Source of the DNA: a virus
DNA: 37,338 nt
Strand: one strand, 5' to 3'
Virus record (IMG/VR): IMGVR_UViG_3300023179_000269
Location: 1-37,338 of that record
The notes below the pieces were generated by a model. That model saw only the letters and a list, made by a program, of their open reading frames with translations. It was not told where the DNA came from and did not search any database. Numbering within the stretch: position 1 is the first letter of the stretch; every line of letters starts with the position of its first letter. The position numbers were made by a program, and so were the translations under genes. This document shows positions 12,533 to 19,965 of this stretch, piece by piece.

Positions 12533-12900
12533 TCCCCGCTCTCGCCTACGCCGCCGCCGCGCTCTGCCTGTCGCCCACGGTCCACGATGGCGATACGATC
12601 CGCTGCGGGGCCGAGCGCATCCGCATCAGCGATATCGACGCGCCAGAGCTGCCCGGCTCACCGCGCTGCGATGCATATCGCGTCCGCGAGCTCGCCCACA
12701 GCCGCAACCCCGCCTGGTGCGATACCGCCAAGGGCGAACAGGCCCGCGATGCCCTGCGCGCATTCCTCGCCACCGGCCCGGTGATGATCCGCCGCCTCGG
12801 CACCGATTCCTACGGCCGCACGCTGGCCCTCGTCTCGGTGCGCGGCATCGACGCCGGCGCCATGCTGCGGCGGGCGGGGCTGGCACGGAGGTGGAAATGA
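12529..12900 (+). CDS. thermonuclease-like (SNase) protein
   Basis: 123 residues from an ATGA overlap. A short hydrophobic N-terminus (IPALAYAAAALCLS) may be a signal peptide. The SNase core follows: VHDGDTIRCG, RIRISDIDAPELPG with the Arg and Glu of the active site, and DSYGRTLALVSV with the second Arg. The family cleaves DNA and RNA with calcium. Export would place it in the periplasm, where it could degrade incoming or released DNA. This is inference, and similar proteins are frequent in sphingomonad prophages. Confidence 0.88.
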   Translation: MIPALAYAAAALCLSPTVHDGDTIRCGAERIRISDIDAPELPGSPRCDAYRVRELAHSRNPAWCDTAKGEQARDALRAFLATGPVMIRRLGTDSYGRTLALVSVRGIDAGAMLRRAGLARRWK

Positions 12901-13127
12901 TCAAACAGATCCGCATCGCCGCAGCACTGTATGCGGCAATCGCCATTGCCACGTTCGGCCACGCAGCCAGCAAATCAGAAAAAGCTGTCAACGCTGATTA
13001 TGCTGAATGTCTGCGCAATCCGCCAAAAACGGGCATCTGCTGGCGTGATGATAGCAGGCCAGTCGGCGTGGGCTCATTCGCCGCTGTTTTCTGGCCGCTT
13101 TATTGGTCATGGGTAGCTTGGCAATGA
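12897..13127 (+). CDS. exported or membrane protein, unknown
   Basis: 76 residues, start overlapping the nuclease stop (ATGA). The N-terminus is signal-like (IRIAAALYAAIAIATFGHAA, with a possible cleavage after HAA). Two Cys follow (AECLRNPP and GICWRDD), and the C-terminus is hydrophobic and aromatic (FAAVFWPLYWSWVAW). It is probably envelope-located; no family recognised. It is co-transcribed with the nuclease. Confidence 0.68.
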   Translation: MIKQIRIAAALYAAIAIATFGHAASKSEKAVNADYAECLRNPPKTGICWRDDSRPVGVGSFAAVFWPLYWSWVAWQ

Positions 13128-13300
13128 CCGCCCCCGCGCGATTCCGCGAAGCCGATCTCAAGCGAGCCGCCAAGGGCCTGCTGCAGGCGGGCGTCGGCAT
13201 CGCGCGGATTGAGATAGACCCGAGCGGCAAAATCGTGATCATCCCCGGCCAGCCCGATCAGGCCGGAGATTCGAACGAATGGGCAGACCTCGAACAGTGA
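13124..13300 (+). CDS. small protein before integrase
   Basis: 58 residues from an ATGA overlap. The sequence FREADLKRAAKGLLQAGVGI then ARIEIDPSGKIVIIPG reads as one or two helices followed by a beta hairpin. Small proteins of this type often precede integrase in alphaproteobacterial prophages and could act in excision, but there is no clear winged-helix excisionase signature. The gene overlaps the integrase start by 22 bases. Confidence 0.7.
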   Translation: MTAPARFREADLKRAAKGLLQAGVGIARIEIDPSGKIVIIPGQPDQAGDSNEWADLEQ

Positions 13301-14370
13301 GCAAGGCGCTCCCCAGATACGCAAGCGCCTTTGCCGATCGGCATGGCAAGCAGCGCATTCGCTTGCGCCGGCAGGGCTGGTCCACGGTCTACATCACCGC
13401 CGAGCCCGGCAGTGCCGAATTCACCGAAGTCTATCATCGCTGGCTGAAGGAAGGCCGCATCGATATCGGCGTTGCCAGCATCAAGCCCGGCAGCTTCGAT
13501 GATCTGATCGCCCGCTTCTATCGTTCGAAGGATTGGGCCTCGCTCAAGCCCACCACGCGCGAAACCTATAGCGGGATCTATGAGCGGTTTCGCGCCAAGT
13601 ATGGCGATCGGCAGGTATCGACGATGACCGCGCGCCACGTCGCCAATCTCGTCAGCAAGATGGCCGATACGCCCGCCGCGGCGAACAACTTGCGCAAGCG
13701 GCTCAACCAGATCTTCAACTTCGCGATCCTGCAGGGCTGGCGCGCCGATAATCCCGCAGCCGCCGTGCGCGGCATCCGCCAGACGGGCGATGGCTTCGCG
13801 ACATGGCAGGAAGCGCAGATCGCGCAGTTCGAAGCGCACTGGCCCATCGGCACCATGCCGCGCCTCGCCTTCGATCTCGCGCTCTACACCGCCCAGCGCC
13901 GCAGCGATATTCGCCTGATGGGCCCCCAGCATGTCGAAGATGGCATGATCCGCGTGCGCCAGATCAAGACGGGCGAGCCAATGCGGATCCCCATCGACCC
14001 GCGCCTCGCGAAAAGCATCGCCGCCACCAAGACCGGCCACCTGGCCTTCATCATCGCAGATAGCGGCAGGCCCTTCACTGAAGACGGCTTCGGCATGTGG
14101 TTCATGCGCCGCTGCCGCGAGGCCGGGATCACCGGCTATTCCATGCACGGCCTGCGCAAAGCCGCCGCCCGCCGCATGGCCGAAAGCGGCCTATCTAACC
14201 AGCTGATCAAGTCGATCACCGGCCATCGGACAGACGCCGAAGTCAGCCGCTACACCCGAGAAGCCGAACAAACCCGCATGGCCAAACTCGCGATGGCGCA
14301 GATGGCAAAGGCTAACCTCCCAAATCCCGATTTGGCTAACCCAAATCAACACATTGAAAATGCCGGATAA
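13279..14370 (+). CDS. int: tyrosine integrase
   Basis: 363 residues; GGAGA lies about 9 bases before the ATG. An N-terminal arm-binding part and a core-binding SAM-like domain (about 70-165) are followed by the catalytic domain with Arg in YTAQRRSD (207), Lys in QIKTGEP (230), HGLR (His290, Arg293), GHRTD (His316) and the nucleophile Tyr325 in SRYTREA. All catalytic residues are present. The C-terminal codons contain two of the four GGCTAACC arm sites, so the gene end is part of attP. It carries out integration and, with an unknown directionality factor, excision. Confidence 0.96.
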   Translation: MGRPRTVSKALPRYASAFADRHGKQRIRLRRQGWSTVYITAEPGSAEFTEVYHRWLKEGRIDIGVASIKPGSFDDLIARFYRSKDWASLKPTTRETYSGIYERFRAKYGDRQVSTMTARHVANLVSKMADTPAAANNLRKRLNQIFNFAILQGWRADNPAAAVRGIRQTGDGFATWQEAQIAQFEAHWPIGTMPRLAFDLALYTAQRRSDIRLMGPQHVEDGMIRVRQIKTGEPMRIPIDPRLAKSIAATKTGHLAFIIADSGRPFTEDGFGMWFMRRCREAGITGYSMHGLRKAAARRMAESGLSNQLIKSITGHRTDAEVSRYTREAEQTRMAKLAMAQMAKANLPNPDLANPNQHIENAG

Positions 14371-14492
14371 TTTTAGCGATGTGGTGGGCCCGGCAGGAAT
14401 TCGGTTTCTCAATAAAATCAACGGCAACCAAGGGCTAACCCACCGAAATCACGCACGCAATCCTGCGGGGGCCGGGTTCGGTTTGGCTAACC
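14310..14492. other. attP: four arm-type sites flanking a tRNA-like core
   Basis: GGCTAACC occurs four times in the same orientation: 14310-14317, 14334-14341, 14433-14440 and 14485-14492. Between the two pairs lies 14382-14400, whose minus strand reads ATTCCTGCCGGGCCCACCA, the 3' end of a tRNA (end of T loop, T stem, acceptor strand, discriminator, CCA). The rest of the tRNA is absent, so this is not a tRNA gene. A core that restores the 3' end of a host tRNA, flanked by integrase arm sites, right after int, is the standard attP layout. The 145-base gap between int and the lipoprotein gene holds nothing else. Confidence 0.8.
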
Positions 14493-14515
14493 TTTTTTGG
14501 GTAGATCGCGGCTGA

Positions 14516-14824
14516 TCAATAGCAGCGCCGATAGCGTGGTGTAGCGGGCTGCGAACCTTTCTGGATCGTGACGGTGCTGCCATTGCCTTCCGGGCGAACC
14601 GTGAAGCTTGCGATAGTCGCGCCGAACGATGACTTAGCCAGCACGACTTTCGCACCATCGCGATCCATGGCAGGAGCGTCCGTCTTGTTCTGAAGGCAGA
14701 ACACCACACTTTCGGCCGAGCGCTGCGAGTGAATGACGGCCAATGGGCTGCTCTCAAGCACCTGATCGGTGGAAGCGCAGCCGCAGAGCAGCAGAGTAGA
14801 GGCAAGGGCAAAGCGCTGGCGCAT
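14516..14824 (-). CDS. lipoprotein, possible lysogenic-conversion gene
   Basis: 102 residues. The signal sequence FALASTLLLCGCAS has the lipobox LCGC, so the mature protein would start at a lipidated Cys and sit in the envelope. The mature part is small and beta-like (GAKVVLAKSSFGATIASFTV, then GSTVTIQKG) with two later Cys. It has its own candidate promoter and lies next to attP at the end of the late gene array, a favoured place for prophage-expressed accessory genes. No family recognised. Confidence 0.8.
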   Translation of the reverse strand: MRQRFALASTLLLCGCASTDQVLESSPLAVIHSQRSAESVVFCLQNKTDAPAMDRDGAKVVLAKSSFGATIASFTVRPEGNGSTVTIQKGSQPATPRYRRCY

Positions 14825-14829
14825 GCCGC

Positions 14830-14859
14830 GTTATACCACGGATCTTCACTTGGCAGCAA
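14830..14859 (-). promoter_or_regulatory. candidate promoter of lipoprotein gene
   Basis: On the minus strand TTGCTG (14859-14854) and TATAAC (14835-14830) are 18 bases apart. Five bases separate the -10 box from the ATG, so the transcript would be nearly leaderless, as proposed for the repressor. The gap 14825-14931 contains no other recognisable element. Confidence 0.5.
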
Positions 14860-14931
14860 TCTCACCCATGTTCTTTGAAGCGAAACTTCCGTAGGTGACG
14901 CATCCGCTTCAATGACAAAGCTCGACGCACT

Positions 14932-15120
14932 ATGCAGACCGAATCCCTCCACGACCGCCTGCAGGGCCTGTTCGACCAGATCAAGGACTTCCCCGAGGCC
15001 GGGCGATGCGAACATGGCACGCACCTTAAGCCCGCAGCCTTTGCTACGTTCCTCGATATGCGGCAGCTGATCGAGAAGGAAGTGCTGCCACTGCTACATC
15101 GGATCGAGGGGCAGCGCTGA
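14932..15120 (+). CDS. small protein on the opposite strand to late genes, unknown
   Basis: 62 residues: MQTESLHDRLQGLFDQIKDF, then EAGRCEHGTHLKPAAFATFL and MRQLIEKEVLPLLHRIEG. It reads as two amphipathic helices around a Cys/His-containing turn, with sensible composition. No minus-strand frame here looks like a protein, which supports this one. It lacks a clear ribosome site. It is divergent from the lipoprotein and convergent with the spanin gene, consistent with an accessory gene. Confidence 0.5.
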   Translation: MQTESLHDRLQGLFDQIKDFPEAGRCEHGTHLKPAAFATFLDMRQLIEKEVLPLLHRIEGQR

Positions 15121-15450
15121 TCAGAACAGCCGGCGCTTCGCCTTCTGCACCGCTGCCCTGTCCCGCGCCTCGCACCGCTCCACAATGCCGATGGCGGCGA
15201 GAGTGCGGTCGTTGGCCTTGTCGAGCTGGCCGGTCTGCTGATCGCCGAAGCTGATCCAATCAGCCACAGTTGAGCCTTCGGGCAGGGGTGCACCCGGGAC
15301 CGGCGTGCGCCAGGTATCAGGAAGCAGGCTTGCGCAGGCAGCGGGGATCGAGGCGATAGGCGGCGCGCAGGCAGAGAGCGTTGCGGCCAGCGGCATCAAC
15401 AGCAGCAGGCACACCCTGATCGGCGCCGGCGGCTTTGTGGATCTCGGCAT
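15121..15450 (-). CDS. outer-membrane spanin subunit (Rz1-like lipoprotein)
   Basis: 109 residues with a signal sequence VCLLLLMPLAATLSACAP carrying the lipobox LSAC. The mature part starts Pro-rich, then TVADWISFGDQQTGQLDKAN and a helical end. It overlaps the preceding gene by 134 bases in another frame, the classic Rz/Rz1 arrangement. Together the two would span the periplasm and fuse the membranes at lysis. Sequence identity to known Rz1 proteins is not claimed; the call rests on architecture and position. Confidence 0.75.
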   Translation of the reverse strand: MPRSTKPPAPIRVCLLLLMPLAATLSACAPPIASIPAACASLLPDTWRTPVPGAPLPEGSTVADWISFGDQQTGQLDKANDRTLAAIGIVERCEARDRAAVQKAKRRLF

Positions 15451-15673
15451 CGTTTGTCCTTCCGGTTGCGTCTATGGCGGCTTCGCTGGCGCCTACGCTG
15501 CCCACGGTGCCCACAGCATCGCTGCCGCTCTCGACGGCCGCGCCAGCGACATTGCGGCTTAGCGCAGCGTCAGCGCCTGCGGTGCGCGCGTGCTGGCACT
15601 GGGCGAGCAGGAACAGCGCCAGCACCAGCGCGATCGCGCCCGCGATCAAGGTAGAGCGAAGGCCCATGATCAT
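15317..15673 (-). CDS. inner-membrane spanin subunit (Rz-like)
   Basis: 118 residues from the ATG that overlaps the tail gene's stop (ATGA). One N-terminal transmembrane helix (STLIAGAIALVLALFLLAQC) is followed by a periplasmic Ala/Gly/Asp-rich region and the C-terminal segment VDAAGRNALCLRAAYRLDP, which recurs in alphaproteobacterial phage Rz-like proteins as I recall. The overlap with a lipoprotein gene supports a two-component spanin. Confidence 0.75.
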   Translation of the reverse strand: MIMGLRSTLIAGAIALVLALFLLAQCQHARTAGADAALSRNVAGAAVESGSDAVGTVGSVGASEAAIDATGRTNDAEIHKAAGADQGVPAAVDAAGRNALCLRAAYRLDPRCLRKPAS

Positions 15674-17838
15674 CCTGTCCAACTCCCGAGTTTCGCCTTG
15701 AGCGGCCCCATCAGCGGCGCGACCAGCGCCACGGCCGGCGCGGACCAGTGCAGGCCGACAACGCCCGGCTGCCCATCAGCCGTGTAGATCTGATAGACCG
15801 GCGCACCGGCCACGCGCGGCGGATAGGTGCCCGAGCTGCTGCCGGGGATCGATGTGCAGGTCCACGGCCCCGTGCCAGTTACGCCGGAAATCAGGCGCGC
15901 GTCGGCGTTGACTGTGGCCGTCACCGTGCCCGATGCGGTGCTCAGCGTATTGCTCACCGTGAAGGTGCTGTTCGCGCCGCTGTTGGTGACGGACAGGATC
16001 GTATAGCGCGTGCCCGCCGTCAGGCCGCCGATCGATGTTGCCGGCGTGAAAGTCTGCCCTGCCAGAATGCCCAGTGTCGTGAAATTGGCCGTCGTGGTGA
16101 CGGTATTCGTGCCGCTGGTCGTGTTGGTGATCGTGAATTGCGTCAGCGCGGCATTTGTGCCGTTGAGCGCAACGGACATGCCAACTGTCGGCGCGGTCGA
16201 TCCCGCGAGCACCAGCGTGCTGCCGCTGCCGGTATCCGTCGCATCGATGGTCCATGCGCCGGGCGCCTTGGCGATCTTGTCGCGGTTCGTCGTCGTGTCC
16301 CAGCCCAACGGGGCATAGGTATTGACGAAGTAGTCAGCGCCCGAAGGTGGCGATGCGCCGAGGTACAGGTCATTGACAAGGAACCGATTTCCGCCGGTCT
16401 GGTCAATCGTCTGGATGCTCTGGTTGGAAGTGGTCTGGAACATGTCAGACGAGGTGCCCTTCTGCAGCATCGTCGTCTGGATCAGCGGCGTGTTGTGCCA
16501 CGCCTTCTGCCATGCCCAGAGGCCTTGCATCATCGGAATGAAGGTTGCCGTCAAGTTGTACGGCGTGCCGTTGCTGTTGGTCCCGTGTTCCGAAATGGCA
16601 TGCGTAAAGGGCTGCGGCTTAGTGGCGCCCAGCGCGATATTGAGCGCTGTCACCTGATCGATAAGTGCCCGCTTGAGCTTTGAAATGTCGGGATTGTAGT
16701 TTGCATCGCCCGAATAGGCGTACTGCGGCTGCGATGAGGCAACGCAGGTATTGATGATCGGGATGCGGAAACCGCCGTTCGACGTATCGGCGCACATAGC
16801 CTCAAGGATGCCCATGATGCCATCGGGCGCGATCGAGCTATCCATGCCCTTGCCGAAACCGATGCTGTTGCCAAAGGCGAAAAAGATCGGGCGACCATCC
16901 GCGCCAAAGAAGTACCCGCACGTTGGCGCCATAAGAAAGCCATTGATCGTGCAGTTACCCGAGCCGCCGACGACAAGGCTGGCGCGCGTGGCAAGCTGCG
17001 TGGCAAAGCTCGCGGTGCCGCCGCGCCCGGCAGTGCCGCCGCCAGTCGCGTTATTGCCTTCGCCCGTACCGGTGCGCAGGGCCGGGCCGCCGAGAAGCAT
17101 CTGGCCCGAAGTCAGCGTCCTGCTTGTCAGCGTGCCCTGCGCGGTGGCGAGGGCATACGTGCCGGTGCTACCCGTACCGGTCGTGCCGCTGGTGCCATAG
17201 GCCTGAATGGCCGTGCCCTTGATTGCATAGCCGCTGTCGTCATCGGTGATGCCCGTCCCGGTGACAAGATGATTGGGCGTGATCGTCCCCGCCGAAACCG
17301 CCGAGACAGTCATGATATTGCCGCTCACCGATGCGGTGAACGATGCCCCGGCTTCGACTTGCGATTCCAGAGCGTACCAGAGATCGGTCCACGGCGGCAT
17401 ATCGGCGGGCAATGGGTCGGTGATGCCGATCACGCCGCCGGTGGTTCCGTTCGTCGTCAGAACACCGCCATTCGACCACGTAGCGGCAACGGCGCGCCAT
17501 GTGCCGCCTGCATCCTGATAATGGACGTAGGCAGCCCCCATCGTGATGGGCTTCAGCAGGCGCCCTTCATTGAGGTTAGCCGGTGCTTCACGGTTGTAGA
17601 TTTCGGACATGCTGAACACATGGGGCTTACCGGCCGGAACCCGCCAAGGCGGGCTTTTGCGGATCACGTAGTTCGCATAGTAGTTCCACAGATACGGCGT
17701 CGTTCCGGTCAAGGCTGCAGCGCGGTTCGGCCAGCGCAGCCCGATTGAGCCAGCGTAATACTGGTTCGGGTTCGAATAGCTCTGCCGGACCTTCGCCTGC
17801 CGTCTGGCGAAGCCCAGGCTGAAACCGAAGCCGGGCAT
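15670..17838 (-). CDS. large tail protein with SGNH-hydrolase-like domain
   Basis: 722 residues; the start shares a base with the upstream stop (TGATG). An N-terminal ~150-residue particle-binding part is followed by a Thr/Gly-rich insert (about 165-245). An SGNH-type core then has FGNSIGFG (Ser325) as block I, SEHGTNSNG (Asn421) as block III and VGLHWSAP (His697) as block V. A second Thr/Ser/Asn-rich beta insert (about 530-650) separates blocks III and V. SGNH domains on phage tails deacetylate or cleave surface polysaccharide, so this is probably a receptor-binding or depolymerising fibre. GNS replaces the usual GDS, which makes activity less certain. Confidence 0.75.
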   Translation of the reverse strand: MPGFGFSLGFARRQAKVRQSYSNPNQYYAGSIGLRWPNRAAALTGTTPYLWNYYANYVIRKSPPWRVPAGKPHVFSMSEIYNREAPANLNEGRLLKPITMGAAYVHYQDAGGTWRAVAATWSNGGVLTTNGTTGGVIGITDPLPADMPPWTDLWYALESQVEAGASFTASVSGNIMTVSAVSAGTITPNHLVTGTGITDDDSGYAIKGTAIQAYGTSGTTGTGSTGTYALATAQGTLTSRTLTSGQMLLGGPALRTGTGEGNNATGGGTAGRGGTASFATQLATRASLVVGGSGNCTINGFLMAPTCGYFFGADGRPIFFAFGNSIGFGKGMDSSIAPDGIMGILEAMCADTSNGGFRIPIINTCVASSQPQYAYSGDANYNPDISKLKRALIDQVTALNIALGATKPQPFTHAISEHGTNSNGTPYNLTATFIPMMQGLWAWQKAWHNTPLIQTTMLQKGTSSDMFQTTSNQSIQTIDQTGGNRFLVNDLYLGASPPSGADYFVNTYAPLGWDTTTNRDKIAKAPGAWTIDATDTGSGSTLVLAGSTAPTVGMSVALNGTNAALTQFTITNTTSGTNTVTTTANFTTLGILAGQTFTPATSIGGLTAGTRYTILSVTNSGANSTFTVSNTLSTASGTVTATVNADARLISGVTGTGPWTCTSIPGSSSGTYPPRVAGAPVYQIYTADGQPGVVGLHWSAPAVALVAPLMGPLKAKLGSWTG

Positions 17839-18101
17839 CAGACCAGGCCGTGAATGACGGAAACGGTGGTGCCCGATGCGCGGATGTAGCGCGCGCGCAC
17901 GGCGATCACCTCGCCGGCCGAGACGTTGATCGTCACATCGGCGCCGCTGTCTGCCGCCTGCAGAACGATCACGCCCGCACCATCGGCGCGGATGGCCTTG
18001 GGCAGCGGGTCGATTTCATTGGTGGCGTGCGGCGTGATCAGGAACATCTTGCGCGCGGGCGCGATGATCGAATCGCTCGAGATCTGGAAAGGATCGGCCA
18101 T
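17838..18101 (-). CDS. spike base protein (RcGTA rcc01079-like)
   Basis: 87 residues, all beta in appearance: MFLITPHATNEIDPLPKAIR, then GVIVLQAADSGADVTINVS and VIAVRARYIRASGTTV. The motif ITPHxTN followed by RAxRADGAG is characteristic of the spike base protein of the Rhodobacter gene transfer agent and related phages, which links a head or tail spike to the particle. Its TGA overlaps the SGNH tail gene start, so the two are probably assembled together. Confidence 0.82.
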   Translation of the reverse strand: MADPFQISSDSIIAPARKMFLITPHATNEIDPLPKAIRADGAGVIVLQAADSGADVTINVSAGEVIAVRARYIRASGTTVSVIHGLV

Positions 18102-18128
18102 GGTCTTTTCTCCGGTCAGGTCAGGAAA

Positions 18129-18719
18129 TCACGCGTCTTTTAGGCAGGCGGCGCGCTCGCGCTGGCGGCGGGCGGTGAGGCCTTTGACGGGGCGCAGCAC
18201 GCCGTTCACGCGAGCCTTGTCCCAAGCCAGAAAGGCATCGCAGGCAGCGCGGATTTGGCCGGCATCGACCAGCTTGCGCGCCGAACTGCCGCACCAGGCG
18301 CCCACGCCGATATTGTAGGCCATCGAGATCGCAGCAAAGCGCACGTTGTCGCGGTGCGGCTTGTCGAGCGCGAGGCCGGGCGAGCAGCGCATCACCCCGG
18401 CAGCGTGCTCGATCAGCGCCGCCTCGAGCCGCGCGGTGCACTGCTCCGGCGTCGAGACGTCGCCCATCTGCACGCCTTTGGTCAGTCCGTCGCAATCGGT
18501 CGGGATCCCGGCGATATCGCGATAGGCCTTGAGGTACTGGGGGCCGCTGATGTGGGTGAGGTGCGCGGCGCCGTCGACGCCGAAATCCACCGTGACCTTG
18601 CGGCCCGACTCCTCGGCCGGCACCGCGTTGAACAGCAGCCCTGCCGTGCCCAGCCCCACCAGCGCGGCCAGCGTGCCCTTGCGCAAGCGCTGCGGTGCGG
18701 GCGGCGGGTTACTGGCCAT
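18129..18719 (-). CDS. GH24-type endolysin with N-terminal anchor
   Basis: 196 residues. A hydrophobic segment at about 16-33 (TLAALVGLGTAGLLFNAV) would act as a signal-anchor, as in SAR endolysins. The lysozyme domain follows: ISGPQYLKAYRDIAGIPT with Asp68 and Thr74 at the family's catalytic spacing, CDGLTKGVQMGD, NVRFAAISMAYNIGVGAWC and CDAFLAWDKARVNGV. The position of the catalytic Glu (nine residues before the Asp) is Gly59. It is encoded with membrane proteins in a lysis block. It probably cleaves peptidoglycan, but the missing Glu leaves the mechanism open. Confidence 0.87.
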   Translation of the reverse strand: MASNPPPAPQRLRKGTLAALVGLGTAGLLFNAVPAEESGRKVTVDFGVDGAAHLTHISGPQYLKAYRDIAGIPTDCDGLTKGVQMGDVSTPEQCTARLEAALIEHAAGVMRCSPGLALDKPHRDNVRFAAISMAYNIGVGAWCGSSARKLVDAGQIRAACDAFLAWDKARVNGVLRPVKGLTARRQRERAACLKDA

Positions 18720-18942
18720 CGGGCTTGCTCAGCGCCGCCTGCGGCTTCGTACGCAGCCAAGTCGGGAGGACGGTAAACAGAACGAAGGTTGCCCCCATGC
18801 GCTCCAATGGCGTCATGCTCGCGAGAACGGGCTCAATATCGTGGCGATGCTCGACGAGGAACGCCATCGCTGGCCCGGCCACGGCAGCCAGGCGCACGGA
18901 ATTGTGGCGCGCCCAAAAGCGCACCTTCTCGATCAGGTTCAT
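18709..18942 (-). CDS. holin candidate 1
   Basis: 77 residues: a short basic amphipathic N-terminus (NLIEKVRFWARHNSV), two hydrophobic segments (RLAAVAGPAMAFLVEH and LERMGATFVLFTVLPTWL) and a charged tail. Size and topology suit a two-helix holin. It overlaps the endolysin start by 11 bases. The frame is open far upstream, but the ATG at 18942 fits the gene order. Confidence 0.7.
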   Translation of the reverse strand: MNLIEKVRFWARHNSVRLAAVAGPAMAFLVEHRHDIEPVLASMTPLERMGATFVLFTVLPTWLRTKPQAALSKPDGQ

Positions 18943-18946
18943 CGGT

Positions 18947-19243
18947 TCACCCCTTTTTGAAAAACGCCGCGATATCGATCCGCTCGACCGCTTTGAGCAG
19001 TCCTTCGGCAATGCCGATGCAGCCGATCCCCGCGATGGCCGAAGCAACCTGCATCTGCAGGTGCAGCCAGGCCGCCACATCATCGCCGAACAGGAAACCG
19101 CCCGAAATGCACAGCGCGGTGGCCAGCACCCGCTTCTGCCAGCCCACGGCCGGGCGCAGATATTCGCGCGCACCGGCGGCAAAGACGCCGCCGCTAAGGC
19201 TTGCGGCGGTTTCGCTTCCGAGGCCGTACTGCTCTGGGTTCAC
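18947..19243 (-). CDS. membrane protein, holin candidate 2
   Basis: 98 residues from a GTG overlapping the upstream stop (GTGA). Hydrophobic stretches (QKRVLATALCISGGFLFGDD and VASAIAGIGCIGIAEGLLKA) indicate two membrane helices, with a polar N-terminus and a basic end. Its place directly upstream of the two-helix protein and the endolysin suggests a role in lysis, as holin or antiholin. Confidence 0.72.
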   Translation of the reverse strand: MNPEQYGLGSETAASLSGGVFAAGAREYLRPAVGWQKRVLATALCISGGFLFGDDVAAWLHLQMQVASAIAGIGCIGIAEGLLKAVERIDIAAFFKKG

Positions 19244-19704
19244 GGCGTCGCCGCCAGATTTCGAGCAGCGCGAGCGAGCCGAGGGTGTAAGCTATCGAGC
19301 CAATGATCAGCACGGCGAGCCCACTCATCGATCAGACCCCCGGCGATCAGCAACTGCGCAATCACCGCACAATTGATCGCCACCGCATAGGTATAATGAC
19401 CCATATACGGGACAATGACACTGCTGGCCGTGCGCCAGAGGATCATCGAAAGCGCGATCAGAGCGACGAACTTTTCCTGCGGCCCCACCGGCAATTCGCG
19501 CAACCCGATGATGGTGAGCAGATCGACCACGATCATGGCCACCGCCCGATCATTCCCGGCGAAGAGTTCACCAATCCACCACGATAGCGCCAGATTAGCC
19601 GCCAGCACGGCCACCGCGGGCCGCGCGCCCACGCGCCAAAGCGCCACCACCCAGAGCGTGCCTTGCAAGCCATAGACGGCCAGCGTTTCCTGCAGCGTGC
19701 CCAT
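19240..19704 (-). CDS. multi-pass membrane protein
   Basis: 154 residues with about four or five hydrophobic helices (TLWVVALWRVG, AVAVLAANLALSWWIGELFA, AVAMIVVDLLTIIGL, FVALIALSMILWRTASSVIV, YAVAINCAVIAQLLIAGGLI). No recognised family. It is the first of three consecutive membrane proteins before the endolysin, so it may belong to the lysis block. Confidence 0.72.
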   Translation of the reverse strand: MGTLQETLAVYGLQGTLWVVALWRVGARPAVAVLAANLALSWWIGELFAGNDRAVAMIVVDLLTIIGLRELPVGPQEKFVALIALSMILWRTASSVIVPYMGHYTYAVAINCAVIAQLLIAGGLIDEWARRADHWLDSLHPRLARAARNLAATP

Positions 19705-19718
19705 CGCGCCCGTGCCCC

Positions 19719-19931
19719 TTACTTGTGCTTGGGTTCGGAGGCGAACGCGATCGTCGGCGCATCGAGGCCGAGCTGCGCGCCGTGATCGGCCAGCAGCTCG
19801 GTCAGCAGCGCGCAGCGCCGGGCATGGATCGCCGCGATGGCTTCGTGCGGCTCTTCATTCGCCAGCATCCTGGCTTCGACCGCACCCAGCTTTGCGATGC
19901 GGGTAACGATGGCATTGGGTTCGCAGGCCAT
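19719..19931 (-). CDS. small protein, unknown
   Basis: 70 residues, helical: NAIVTRIAKLGAVEARMLAN, then PHEAIAAIHARRCALLTELL and a short tail. It lies between the tail-fibre genes and the membrane proteins. No function can be assigned. Confidence 0.72.
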   Translation of the reverse strand: MACEPNAIVTRIAKLGAVEARMLANEEPHEAIAAIHARRCALLTELLADHGAQLGLDAPTIAFASEPKHK

Positions 19932-19965
19932 GGATCAGGTTCCTTTTGTTGAAAGAGGCTCGGCG

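Noticed and set aside
14382-14400. A tRNA gene
   Set aside because: Only the T-arm/acceptor 3' end is present; no D arm or anticodon arm lies to the right, so it fits an attP core.
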